Source: Mesostigma viride (taxonomy: Eukaryota > Streptophyta > Mesostigmatophyceae > Mesostigmatales > Mesostigmataceae). Taken from it: a stretch of DNA of 45,000 nucleotides. Below, piece after piece: positions 1 to 9,115 of the stretch. A program made the translations under genes and the position numbers. The first letter of the stretch is position 1. Every line of letters begins with the position of its first letter. The stretch spans positions 3,114,993 through 3,159,992 of the forward strand of contig RPFO01000154.1 in NCBI GenBank assembly GCA_009746045.1. The letters are read 5' to 3'. The notes beneath the pieces were generated by a model, which had not been told where the DNA came from, did no database searches, and saw nothing but the letters and a program-made list of their open reading frames with translations.

Positions 1-200
1 GCTGGCGCAGGTAACAAGGTCTAGTGACGTACGTTAGAAGCTACCTAGGCCTGCACTCCGGAACCACACTCAGCCTAGGCACAAAAAGGGCCGGCCGGTG
101 CAGTACCCTCGTGACAAGCGCTAGTCTTACGCTACCTACGGCAGGTCGGTCCCCTTTGAGCCCGTCCACGCGTCATATATAAAATGAGCGAAGCTCAGCA
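1..200 (+). repeat. X repeat, copy 1 (truncated by window start)
   Basis: This matches 38062-38261 in direct orientation and the inverted copies near 39034-39233 and 40601-40800, with only scattered base changes. The full unit is about 334 bp and can be drawn as TG...CA (TGAAAAG to CTCAGCA), so it resembles a short LTR. Close to its end it holds a TATATAAA box followed by a GAGC-GAA-GCTC hairpin. No convincing coding capacity is seen. Confidence 0.85.
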
Positions 201-624
201 AATACATTTCTTGTTTTTGGTCCATTGGAGTTCCTTCCCACCAAGAGAAACATTTATTTTACATTTTTGTGTGCTAGGCTTTATACGGACAGCCTATACC
301 ACACCTTCAAACTCAGTGCACATCATTATCAAGTTGGTTATTGTAGCACCATGCTGGGGGCCCAGCATACTCGAACACAAGGTGTTGCCCCCACACCTCC
401 TTCTTGGCCACCAAGGCTGTCGCCAACCTTGGTGCCGATTTTCTTTCCGCCCATGGCCCCCCTCCTGCACGCTGCCACGGCTGTACTGCCGCCCCCGTGT
501 GGCCGCTACGGTTTCCCGGCGGACGCAGGGCGGCACCCATGTCGTTCCCCCCGTTAGGGGGGCGGTTTCCAGCGGCTGCTCATTTGGCCTTACGCCCCCG
601 GACCGTCTCTCACAAGCCCAGGAC
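201..624 (+). repeat. Y segment, left part, interrupted by the gypsy insertion
   Basis: This non-coding sequence between the X repeats continues at 37114 after the gypsy insertion. The unbroken version is in inverted orientation at 39368-40600. The last five bases (620-624, AGGAC) are the left target-site duplication of the gypsy element. Reading frames of up to 215 codons run through it but continue into the LTR and show no domain, so I do not call a gene. Confidence 0.85.
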
Positions 625-1300
625 TGTTGCGTGCCCGACCCTTGGAACGGGCGCAACAATGGAATAAATTATGTATTTTGGCTTGTTGTCATAGTCCGTA
701 GGACTTTGGGACTCATTTCGGGACGTAATTTGGGAATTGTCCCTTGGTCAGGACTTTTGTATGGAACTATGATAGTTTGTGTGATTCGGACTAGTTATTT
801 TGGGCCTAGGTTGATGTATGAGATCTTCTAGGGGCCGGCGCAGTCGCGCCGCGCTGCGTACTTTACAGCCGGTTAAGATCTTGTATTCATGCGTGGATTC
901 TGTAGGTGAGGGTCGATGTCGACCCGAGGATCTTGTGTGGACTGCATGTTTCGGAGTTCTCTGGAAGGTCGGCGCCATGTCGGCGCCTCTTGCCAGCTTG
1001 GTGGCAGACCTAGGTGAAATTGGTCCGAGGACGAGAGTCTCGTCCTCTTGGTTCGGAATAAAGTGTGTGTTATCACCTGTCTGAACCTGGGGCATAAATT
1101 CCAACTGCATTTGGTAGCTCCATCCTAAATGTGGATTGTGTAGATTAATGCAATATTAATCACCGCGAGCCGTAACAGGCCTAAAGCCACGCCTGTTCCG
1201 TTAATCCCACTCCCAAAGAGTGGTCGTGGTTAGCCAAGAAGCCGGTGACAACCTACCTTAACAATAGGATCTTTCGCACGACCCGGATGGGTTCGTTACA
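625..1300 (+). repeat. Gypsy 5' LTR
   Basis: The 676 bp repeat starts TGTTGCG and ends GTTACA, and matches 36433-37108. Its first 34 bases form an inverted repeat (TGTTGCG/GCCCG against CGGGC/GCAACA). Three strong hairpins follow at 910-925, 971-987 and 1028-1046. AATAAA at about 1058 is a likely polyadenylation signal, which places the R/U5 boundary shortly downstream. Small open frames inside are also in the other LTR and are not genes. Confidence 0.95.
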
Positions 1301-1301
1301 C

Positions 1302-1319
1302 TGGTTATCGGAGGTTAGG
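1302..1319 (+). other. Primer-binding-site candidate of the gypsy
   Basis: TGGTTATCGGAGGTTAGG begins one base after the 5' LTR. The leading TGG would pair with the CCA end of a tRNA, as in most LTR retrotransposons. I could not assign the tRNA. Confidence 0.65.
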
Positions 1320-1928
1320 TTAGGGTGGTTTTACAGGGCGGCCCAAAGCCGTGTTTAGCTTAGCGCAGGCCCAGAGCCGACCGGCATCATCCCGCCCAGC
1401 ATCGGCGGTTGCCAGATCCCGGGGACGCTCAGGACAGCTACAGCCACAGCCGGCACGCCATCCAAGACCTCTTAACCCTTTGAGGGGTGTCATAGGACGC
1501 TAGACGTCCATGCAAGTGGTAAGAATTCCCTGATTTCCTTCTTGCCCCCCCCCTGTCTTACCCACGCGCGTAGAAACGGGGTTTTTGTTCTTTGTCGTAA
1601 TCCGTTTTCATGTCTGTAAACGTTTGTGAGCGGGTTGTCCCAAAGACAGCCCTCGTGAGCCGTGGGTGGACCCCCAAAGGGCAACGCTGCCTACGGCTCG
1701 AGGGTAGTCACCGGCTGGCCGTTGCCTAACTGTGTTGCCGGTGGCTGGACCTCAACGTCTTTCGTACTGTTTGTGAACGTTTCGTTTCTGCCTTGTGTTT
1801 CTCTCTCGCTGTGAGCACGTCACCTGCACGTAGAGGTATCCTGGGTGGGCTTTCCTCCCTTTCTTTCCCCTTCCTGCATTGCATGCTTGAATACCGTGTG
1901 ATATTGCTTTACACCTAATCGGTAGTTC
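1320..1928 (+). other. Gypsy leader, non-coding
   Basis: This is the region between the primer-binding site and the first ORF. It contains several short GC-rich inverted repeats and a C-run near 1545. No protein with recognisable features is seen. By position it should hold the packaging signal, but nothing in the sequence proves this. Confidence 0.5.
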
Positions 1929-2282
1929 ATGGGAACCTCCCGCAGCAGACGTAATAATGAAGGAGGATATAGACGTATTAATCAAGGAGGTAGATCCCAA
2001 TACCTATACTATGCAGTAGCACACGACGGGGCCACAGGCCAACCAGGCATTTTTTATAGTTGGGCTGCGTGTAGCAATCATATTAAGGATAAAGTCTTAC
2101 ACCCAACGTCGTTAGCTAGATGGCAGGGATTTAATACATTAGCTGAGGCAGATCAGTTTATTAGGGATAATATGCCCCTCCCAGAAGGGCTGCACCAGAC
2201 TAGGCGTGGCACCCAGATACCTGCACAGGATGTGTTGCATGCACTGGAGCAGCTTCACCTGGGCCCAGTCGCTAGTGCATAA
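1929..2282 (+). CDS. RNase H1 N-terminal/viroplasmin-type hybrid-binding domain protein (117 aa)
   Basis: Residues 26-80 have the layout of the RNase H1 N-terminal hybrid-binding domain, also called the caulimovirus viroplasmin domain (Cauli_VI family). There is a YYAVA start, then G-IFYSWAACSNHI, then W-GFNTLAEADQFI. In known proteins this fold binds RNA-DNA hybrids or double-stranded RNA. Here it stands alone, without an RNase H catalytic domain. The first 25 residues are Arg/Asn/Gly-rich. It lies about 630 nt after the 5' LTR and upstream of gag, inside the gypsy internal region, so I read it as a leader ORF of the element. It could instead have come from a host gene. Start: the ATG after a purine-poor leader; the next in-frame ATG is inside the domain. 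Confidence 0.75.
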   Translation: MGTSRSRRNNEGGYRRINQGGRSQYLYYAVAHDGATGQPGIFYSWAACSNHIKDKVLHPTSLARWQGFNTLAEADQFIRDNMPLPEGLHQTRRGTQIPAQDVLHALEQLHLGPVASA

Positions 2283-2427
2283 GTACTACTACCGCTACTA
2301 GATACTAGTATAGAGTGAGACTGCCAATAGCCTAGATACAAGAGTTAGTAGATAATATTAGTACCATTAATTAAATTAGTACCATTAGTTAGAAGCATTA
2401 GTTGTGGCTGCCTCTTTTCTCTCAGCA
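2283..2427 (+). other. Short AT-rich gap before the TIR element
   Basis: It contains imperfect repeats of TTAGTACCATTA and no reading frame of note. In the uninterrupted gypsy this would continue at 19100 and reach the gag start at 19182. Confidence 0.4.
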
Positions 2428-2451
2428 GTTTTACCGGATTAGGATACATTT
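2428..2451 (+). repeat. Left terminal inverted repeat
   Basis: This 24 bp sequence is the exact reverse complement of 19076-19099. A CAG (left) or CAGG (right, reading inward) just outside could be the true tip. Confidence 0.7.
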
Positions 2452-3234
2452 GCACGGCTTCAAATGTATCCTAAATGCACCATTGGCAAACATGGTTTCT
2501 GGACATGGTCAATATCATTCATATGTTTGGCAAGCATGATATGATCATGCTTGCCAAAGATGTCGTCTCTTTTCATATTTCACACATATATTATCGGCCT
2601 CGGCGTGCCATGCTTCCACGTTTGTTGTCTCTTTTCATATATTGTAAATATGATCAATAAAATTCCAAACATGACCATGTTGGAGACTTCAAGTGGAGCA
2701 TCATGATTACTGTTTTCACTATTACGTAACCCATGGTTCATGTTAACATGGCATAATGAGCACTCCTATTGACCCCATGACTAATGGTGAAGTTAATAAA
2801 GTTACATCGTGGCACGTCACTATAGCATCAAGTTGCATCATTGTGCATAAAGTAGTTTAGCACTGAGTTGGCATGCCAACACCAGGTACACTAAATAAAT
2901 TAAAACCAGAATTGATCAACAACCCAGTATCCAAATACAGTATCCATATATATGCAGGTCGTACTACAGGTACAGCCACGGCTGCCACGCGGCTTCTGCA
3001 GCGAGCTCTTTCTCCTAGACAATTGCTCTACTGGTCCCTACAGGTCGGTCGACTTGGACCATGATGTGTCAAGAACAGTTAATTGACGGACTTAAACAAG
3101 ATGTTTGTCTACATGCAGCTGTCTGCACCTAACTAACGCGAAACCGCGTGCTACCAAATATAGGGGGAAATGCATGAGTAACACATGTCAACGCACAACC
3201 GGTGGAAATCACGCGATACCAACCGCGGCAACAG
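2452..3234 (+). other. Left subterminal region of the TIR element
   Basis: AT-rich sequence with no supported gene. It includes an inverted copy of the terminal motif (2461-2472), a 15 bp stem hairpin at 2526-2558, a repeated TGTCTCTTTTCATAT-like motif (about 2565 and 2627) and AATAAA at about 2656. Confidence 0.5.
2526..2558. repeat. Perfect 15 bp stem, 3 nt loop hairpin
   Basis: TTTGGCAAGCATGAT pairs exactly with ATCATGCTTGCCAAA across the loop ATG. It is about 100 bp inside the element end, a usual place for subterminal structure in DNA transposons. Its role is unknown. Confidence 0.8.
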
Positions 3235-3621
3235 TGGTGTGAACATAGCGGGCACTGACATGCAACAAAGCACCAGCAACGGCATCAGTAGCAAATTGTA
3301 GTAGCGGAACAATAGCCACTACATCAATGCAACAACACATCAGCCCAGCAACACAGCAGCAGCATGACCGTAGCACAGCAGCAGCACAACTGTAGCTCAG
3401 CAGCACGGCCGCAATGCAGCAGTGCATCAACACAGCAGCACGGCAGCAGCACGACAGCAATACATCAGCGGCACGGCAGCAATGCAGCAACACATCAGCA
3501 CAACAGCACAACAGCAGCACGGCAGCAATGCAGCAACAGTAGCATGGCAGCACAGCAGCAGCAGCAGCAGCAGCAGCACATGAGCAGCTCAATGACAACA
3601 ACGCTGCTCGCGCTTCAGCAG
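3235..3621. repeat. Imperfect CAG/CAA-rich tract
   Basis: Interrupted CAG, CAC and CAA triplets stay open in several frames (Gln/Ser/His/Thr-rich on the plus strand, Leu/Ala/Cys-rich on the minus strand). This may be the distal end of the minus-strand gene before palindromic element 1 entered, but composition alone cannot prove coding. Confidence 0.5.
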
Positions 3622-3626
3622 TCGTC

Positions 3627-4333
3627 AGTTGTACAAGCTAACGCTTATACTTTTTATGCGGAAACCTTTTTGCTAAGGTTAACGCATATTCTTACATCCT
3701 GCGCAGGATGTAAGAATATGCGTTAACCTTAGCAAAAAGGTTTCCGCATAAAAAGTATAAGCGTTAGCTTGTACAACTTAAAACCTTTGCGCGTTGGGGC
3801 GGAATATTAAGCGGCTCCCTAACTAGGGTTTACTTCCGCATCGAATTACTAATTCGATATCGAATTACTGATTCGATATTAATCCCGGGTAGGTCCGATA
3901 TCTACCTCGCTAGGCGATTAATTAGGTCCGACCGGTGCCCCGGCGGATCCTCCCAAAGAATCCCTACTCGGCACTGTCCCCACGAGGTTTCGAACCCGTG
4001 ACTTCCGCGCCGCGCCGGTTCTAAGTTGTAAGCTAAGGTTCTAAGTTGTAAGAGGTAGATATCGGACCTTCCCGGGATTAATATCGAATCAGTAATTCGA
4101 TATCGAATTAGTAATTCGATGCGGAAGTAAACCCTAGTTAGGGAGCCGCTTAATATTCCGCCCCAACGCGCAAAGGTTTTAAGTTGTACAAGCTAACGCT
4201 TATACTTTTTATGCGGAAACCTTTTTGCTAAGGTTAACGCATATTCTTACATCCTGCGCAGGATGTAAGAATATGCGTTAACCTTAGCAAAAAGGTTTCC
4301 GCATAAAAAGTATAAGCGTTAGCTTGTACAACT
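3627..4333. mobile_element. Palindromic mini-element 1 (TSD TCGTC)
   Basis: The element is 707 bp and starts AGTTGTAC, ends GTACAACT. TCGTC is duplicated at 3622-3626 and 4334-4338. Each end is a 152 bp perfect palindrome (3627-3778 and 4182-4333, arms of 76 bp), so the ends are direct and inverted repeats at once. The 403 bp interior begins TAAAACCTTTGCG, ends with its reverse complement, and has further inverted arms of about 125 bp. Its centre holds a tRNA T-arm-like motif, GGTTCGAAACC on the minus strand at about 3987. There is no ORF. Its ends and TSD length match the copia elements here. I infer a miniature LTR (TRIM-like) element; a foldback DNA transposon is the alternative. Confidence 0.9.
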
Positions 4334-4707
4334 TCGTCGTCGTCGTCGTCATCGTCATCGGCAAGGATGAGCGCTCGCTTCCGACGCCGGGAGGCGCCTG
4401 CGTTGTTGTTCTCCGCCACATCGTCGCTGGGTGGAACCATCTCGCGCAATCGAGCCTCGGCCAGGGTGATATCCGGCGCTTGCAACGCAGGGACGACCAC
4501 ACCGGGGCACCCGCAGATCTGTGCCTCCAGCTCGTGGAGAGGCACGCAAGAAACCGCGTCCTCCTCCCAACGGGCACCCCAGTACATGGCTACCATGTCG
4601 TTTTGCGTGTCGACAACAGCGACACGACCATGGTACCTGCCGTCCCGGCGTTCGGTGCGACCGTCCGCGGATGTCACACGCTCCGACGCCCAAATAATTA
4701 TGCCCAA
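4334..4707 (-). CDS. Distal ORF of the minus-strand gene, ending in an acidic run, cut by mini-element 1
   Basis: This reads about 124 codons from ATG at 4707. A basic and polar start is followed by a stretch with alternating hydrophobic residues (GRVAVVDTQNDMVAMYWG), a Cys/Pro patch, and a basic RRRKR stretch just before a run of eight Asp. The coding sequence then runs into palindromic element 1, which adds foreign residues. It lies 75 bp past the stop of the 565-codon ORF and in another frame. It may be a second exon or a separate protein. I do not recognise the family. Confidence 0.45.
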
Positions 4708-4781
4708 ATAAATTATGACACACGACTTGCCCTACGAGGTTGCGGCTGCCACTCTTGACCTGCAGCGTTATGCCTTCCCAG

Positions 4782-6479
4782 CTAGCATGCCTTCGCCATG
4801 CCGACGATGCCCTTCGAGCATTCAGCATCTTGCCACTTCACGACCGGGTGTTCCGCGTCATAGGGCACCTCCTTCAGCGCCTTTAGGCACTCCTTGGTGA
4901 GCTTTTTGTTCGCACCCAAGGAGACTGCATGGGGCGGCTGACCTCGCTTGCCCACCACTTGTGTCAAGACGAGGTCTGACGCGGTGATGATCACCGTGTG
5001 CGCCGCAGTGGTTGGCGGATGGGGCCATTGCGCAATGTCTGGGTTCCACGGGTGCCACGTGTCACGCAAATGCTTAGCGCGGTATACAAAGATCTCAATA
5101 GAAGGTTGGCCGCCATCCTCCTTCGCGACCACCTCCTTGATGATGCCAAAGAGGACTGGAGTCCACGTGAGCTTCGAGTTGCAGAGAATACCAGCTGAAG
5201 GGTGCCAGTATAGAACAGCGGAGCCTTTCTCAACGCCTTGCATGCGCTTCAAGTAAGCGACCTTGGCTGCCATGGCCCTGTCTTCTGCCGCCCATTCCTG
5301 CTGTGTGTGGCCATCATGACGAACTCGGTCTACCAGCGGGGTGACGCGCACCGCCTCTGCGTCGACCAACGCCATGAAGTGCTCTTCTTGCGTCGGTGGT
5401 GGTTCAGGCGCTGCATCGTGCTCACGCAGGGCGGAGATGTCCGCGCGAGATGGCCACGGCAAAGGGCGCCACTCCTCAGGCACCTCCTCAGGGGCATGTG
5501 GGACTTTTGCGAAAAAGGCCTCGTTTGGCTTGATGGTGTCGGGCGGAAAGTACCACTGCCAGATGCCATGGGGCAACTTCTCGACCCTTGTTTTGATCGA
5601 CTCCAGCTCCTTCCCCAGAAACTCCATGTTCAATGGTGCGAAGGCTGGGGTGTCCTGCAACATCGGAATGCGGTCTGGATCCACAAGTCGGACGCCAAAC
5701 AGCGGCCGCCCCTCCGCATCAAACTTGTAAGGCTGTGTCATCGCCTTCCCGCACCGTGGCGCGCCTTCCTGTCGAGTCCCCGCGGGCTGCCACATTGCTG
5801 CGTGTTCGCCAACCTCCGAACGCCCCCGAGCATCACGCTCAGGTGGTGCGTGCTCCAGACCAACACCGAAAGTCGCTAGGTCGTTGGGATGCACGGTCAG
5901 GAAATACTCCTTCGCCGCCACGACCGACGCCACCAGATTGTTCCAAGTCGCCCGGGTAACGCCGGCCATCTTCCGGATGGCAGATGCACAAACGGTGACG
6001 GTGTACATGCACCCCGCAATCACCACGTCCACGTGTAAAGGGCCGGTAATGATGTACTTCTTGTAACGGCCACCGTCGACAGGGGATTCTACCTCGATGT
6101 TGCCCACGCCGGCCGACCGGATCACGTCGCAAAGGGAGGCCATGCGCTGCTGGTCCGTTTGGTTGTACAGGAACTCTCGAAAGGCAGTCCACGACCTGGT
6201 ATCGGTAAGTAAGGTGCCCACCTTCTCGAGGCAATGCTCCCCACAAGTCGGACCGCACTTCCTGGCCTTGGCGATGTCCTTGTCAACGGACTTCAATTTG
6301 GAGGCGAGAAGCCGGGCGCCATCTTTCTTCCCACTGCGCTTCGCTCGAGAGGAAGACGTGCCGGGCCCCATTTCCGTGTGAAGCAGGTCGTCGTCAGAGC
6401 CGTCAGAATCCACGCCCCAACTAGCTTCAGAACTCGCATCCGAATCCACCAGGTCTGGCACATCCCATTCTTCATCCAT
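4782..6479 (-). CDS. 565-aa acidic-N-terminus protein, possible transposase-associated
   Basis: The ORF starts with MDEEWDVPDL and has a Ser/Asp/Glu-rich N-terminus to residue 45, then a basic KRSGKK patch. Next is a short Cys array (C-x3-C-x3-C, about residues 78-86). After it come W-FREFLYNQTDQQR, then RYKKY, then a VCASAIRKMAGV segment. That order (Cys array, Arg/Gln helix, R-x2-Y, VC-x2-hydrophobic-Gly) recalls N-terminal modules of some eukaryotic transposase-like proteins, but I see no DDE triad. The C-terminal half is Pro/Trp-rich and unassigned. It starts right beside the 102/79 bp tandem array, which may hold its promoter. I suspect it belongs to the 16.7 kb element. Confidence 0.6.
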   Translation of the reverse strand: MDEEWDVPDLVDSDASSEASWGVDSDGSDDDLLHTEMGPGTSSSRAKRSGKKDGARLLASKLKSVDKDIAKARKCGPTCGEHCLEKVGTLLTDTRSWTAFREFLYNQTDQQRMASLCDVIRSAGVGNIEVESPVDGGRYKKYIITGPLHVDVVIAGCMYTVTVCASAIRKMAGVTRATWNNLVASVVAAKEYFLTVHPNDLATFGVGLEHAPPERDARGRSEVGEHAAMWQPAGTRQEGAPRCGKAMTQPYKFDAEGRPLFGVRLVDPDRIPMLQDTPAFAPLNMEFLGKELESIKTRVEKLPHGIWQWYFPPDTIKPNEAFFAKVPHAPEEVPEEWRPLPWPSRADISALREHDAAPEPPPTQEEHFMALVDAEAVRVTPLVDRVRHDGHTQQEWAAEDRAMAAKVAYLKRMQGVEKGSAVLYWHPSAGILCNSKLTWTPVLFGIIKEVVAKEDGGQPSIEIFVYRAKHLRDTWHPWNPDIAQWPHPPTTAAHTVIITASDLVLTQVVGKRGQPPHAVSLGANKKLTKECLKALKEVPYDAEHPVVKWQDAECSKGIVGMAKAC

Positions 6480-6490
6480 GTTAATAGGAA

Positions 6491-6900
6491 ATCTACTGTA
6501 TTACACCCGGTGGTGCTTGGACAGAAGCAAGAAACCCCGCCCACCGCTCAAATGTGGCGCCCAACAAAGCCCCAAACTGATTTCTTCAATAAGTCTACTG
6601 TTCTACATCCGGTGGTGGATGGATCCACAAGCAATAAAGGCCCCGCCCACACCTCAGATTTCTTTAGAAAATCTACTGATCTACATTCGATGGCGCCTTC
6701 ACAGAAGCAGGAAACTCCGCCCACCGGTCAAATGTGACGCCCAACAAAGCCCCAACTGATTTCTTCAAGAAGTATACTGTTTTACACCCGGTAGTGCTTG
6801 GACAGAAGCACTATGTAAAGCCCGCCCACACATCGGATTTCTTTACGAAAAACCTGTTTTACATTCGATGGGGTCTTGACAAATTCAAGCAGCAATACTC
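6491..6900. repeat. Alternating 102/79 bp tandem array upstream of the 565-aa gene
   Basis: Five units begin CTACTGT-(T/A)-TACA and contain C-GGTGGTG and CCGCCCAC blocks. Long units (6491, 6672) and short units (6594, 6773) alternate, giving a higher-order period of about 181 bp. The array ends about 12 bp before the start codon of the minus-strand gene. Confidence 0.8.
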
Positions 6901-6954
6901 GTTTCTACCTGCGTGCGACTGCTGCGGCTGAGTGCTGCAACTTGTCTTCACGTC

Positions 6955-7549
6955 CCAGTCTTCATGTGACAGTCCTGGTCTTCACGTCTTCACGTCTTCA
7001 CGTCTTCACGTCTTCACGTCTTCACGTCTTCACGACTTCACCTGAACTTGCGGCGTATCGTATCTTTGATACCTTGCATGCACGTCTTCACGTCTTCACG
7101 TCTTCACCGCGTCTTCACCTGTCTTCACCACGTCTTCACGTCTTCACGTCTTCACGTCTTCACGTCTTCACGTCTTCACCTGAACACCTGAACTTCACCT
7201 GAACTTGCCGTATCGTGTCTTCACGTCTTCACGTCTTCCCGTCTTCACGTCTTCACGTCTTCACCGCGTCTTCACCTGTCTCAGTTCACCACGGCTTCAC
7301 GGCTTCACGGCTTCACGTCTTCACGGCTTCACCTGAACACCTGAACTTCACCTGAACTTGCCGTATCGTGTCTTCACGTCTTCACGTCTTCCCGTCTTCA
7401 CGTCTTCTCGTCTTCACCGCGTCTTCACCTGTCTTCACCACGTCTTCACGGCTTCACGGCTTCACGTCTTCACGGCTTCACCTGAACACCTGAACTTCAC
7501 CTGAACTTGCCGTATCGTGTCTTCACGTCTTCACGTCTTCACGTCTTCA
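6955..7549. repeat. CTTCACGT minisatellite, left part
   Basis: Octamers CTTCACGT or CTTCACGG are grouped in higher-order units of about 155 bp. Each unit closes with CACCTGAAC repeats and TTGCCGTATCGTGT. The block is continuous with 15380-15640 once copia element 1 is removed. Frames read from it are low-complexity and not genes. Confidence 0.9.
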
Positions 7550-8166
7550 AGTTGTGAGGGTAAGAATGCCACGAATTCCGCCATGGTTCTTGCAGGAAGT
7601 TGCCTTTATTAACAATCAGGAAACACAGACGTAAGTCACGTCACTTCCAAGACTGCACGCAGCACAGACGACAGGGTCGCAGTGCCAAGAGAACGTGCAC
7701 GCAAGAACTAGCGTCCCGGTGTGACCAAGTCACTCATATAGCTTACTAGGGACGCGTCCAAGTATTCAGCTGCACTGTCACAGCTGAACTGTCAATCAAT
7801 TGATTACACAGACTCTGGCACGCCTTTGGCGCGCAGATCTATCAATTGTCCATACGGCTAGTCCTGTGGACCTATCCGTACACTAGTCAGCATCAATTGT
7901 CTCATAGGTCCTGGCGCGCTACAGTGCGCCTACCTATCAATTGACCATCAAGTCCTGTACAAGTCCTGTCAACGTCCTGCGGACTATCAAAGTGACACTT
8001 GTACATCCTGTGTCCGTACGCGCCCACAGTGGCGCGCCGGGTACTGTCGGCACAGCCTAGGAAACGTCATAACTTTTACGTTCCTTAACCAAATGAGGCG
8101 TTCAAGGTGCCGTTGGAAAGAGCGTAACAATCTCTATCCATCTAACGTAAATCCTTTACGTTAACT
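7550..8166 (-). repeat. Copia element 1, 3' LTR
   Basis: It matches 14763-15379 over 617 bp. On the coding strand it begins AGTTAACG and ends CACAACT. It carries several ATCAATTG repeats and paired CGCGCC/GGCGCG motifs that could fold. Confidence 0.95.
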
Positions 8167-9115
8167 CCAATCCCTTCTTTTCTTTAGGGGTCACATCCCC
8201 TGCCAGGGACCCTTGAAGTAGCTTGAAATGTCCTTCACTCCAGCTTGAAGCTTGAACAGATGTCTTTAATGGCCAATGCCATTCCCCCAGCCCTTTCTTT
8301 TAAGGAACTGGAAAAGAAACAGATCTGCCACAGGGAAAACCATTTCATGAGAAATGGAGAAAACCTATGGAAGTGGCATTACAGAGTACCACCAGATATT
8401 AGAAGCACACAAAATTAAATACATACAGGTTAATTCTATGAGGTCTTCTCCAGGAATTAATCCCATCACCTCGGTAGAGCCTCCAGTACAATGACCTTCT
8501 GGCGGTGAGTTACATTAATCCCAGATACTAATCCCATAAAACCCAGTACATATTCAATATAAGTACAATAAATCCATGACAATTAAAATACCACTTGACA
8601 AAGTAAGGCGTATTACAATAGTTTGCCTGTCATTCTCTCAACAGGGGTCTATTGGCGCCCGTCTTACGGCGCCCGTCTACTTGCCAGATGGTAAACTGCC
8701 ACAGCAAACAAATGACAAAATGAAACACATAGGCAACAATTAAATCCTGCCCTGGGGAACTAGGGAAGTCTGAACAGGCAAACACCTGAACAGGCCAGCT
8801 TGTAGAAACATAATACCAGGGAATCGAACCCCGCCCTATAAACCCCAGAATAAAGGTTCCCAGACCATTGTGAGAAGTATGTACAAATATACATTTCTTT
8901 TAAAATAGAATACATGGTCTGTAATGGACCTGTCAACCTTGTGTAGTCAACAGCATGAACCCCAGCCAAAACCTGGCTGTATCCTGATTAAAATCAGAGT
9001 GAGTGTACCATGGTCCATGAGCCTTAGTACAGACTAAAATACAGGTATTATGCCAGTCACAATGCTGACACTACCACACAATCTGCTCTCCAATGCCCTA
9101 TAACCATGCACCAGC
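8167..9115 (-). other. Copia element 1, 3' untranslated region with polypurine tract
   Basis: The coding strand reads AAAGAAAAGAAGGGATTGG immediately before the 3' LTR (8167-8185), a good polypurine tract. The rest, about 930 bp, has no supported gene. Confidence 0.7.

Noticed and set aside
184-831. 215-codon frame starting MSEAQQ
   Set aside because: It crosses from the Y segment through the TSD into the LTR, and the same start also runs into ATGG repeats at 38245 and 39050.
748-1110. Small frames inside the gypsy LTRs (also 36556-36918)
   Set aside because: Both LTRs carry them because they are copies; no domain, and the region is explained by LTR structure.
6955-7549. CRISPR-like array
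   Set aside because: Units are 8 bp with a higher-order period and no unique spacers; it is a minisatellite.
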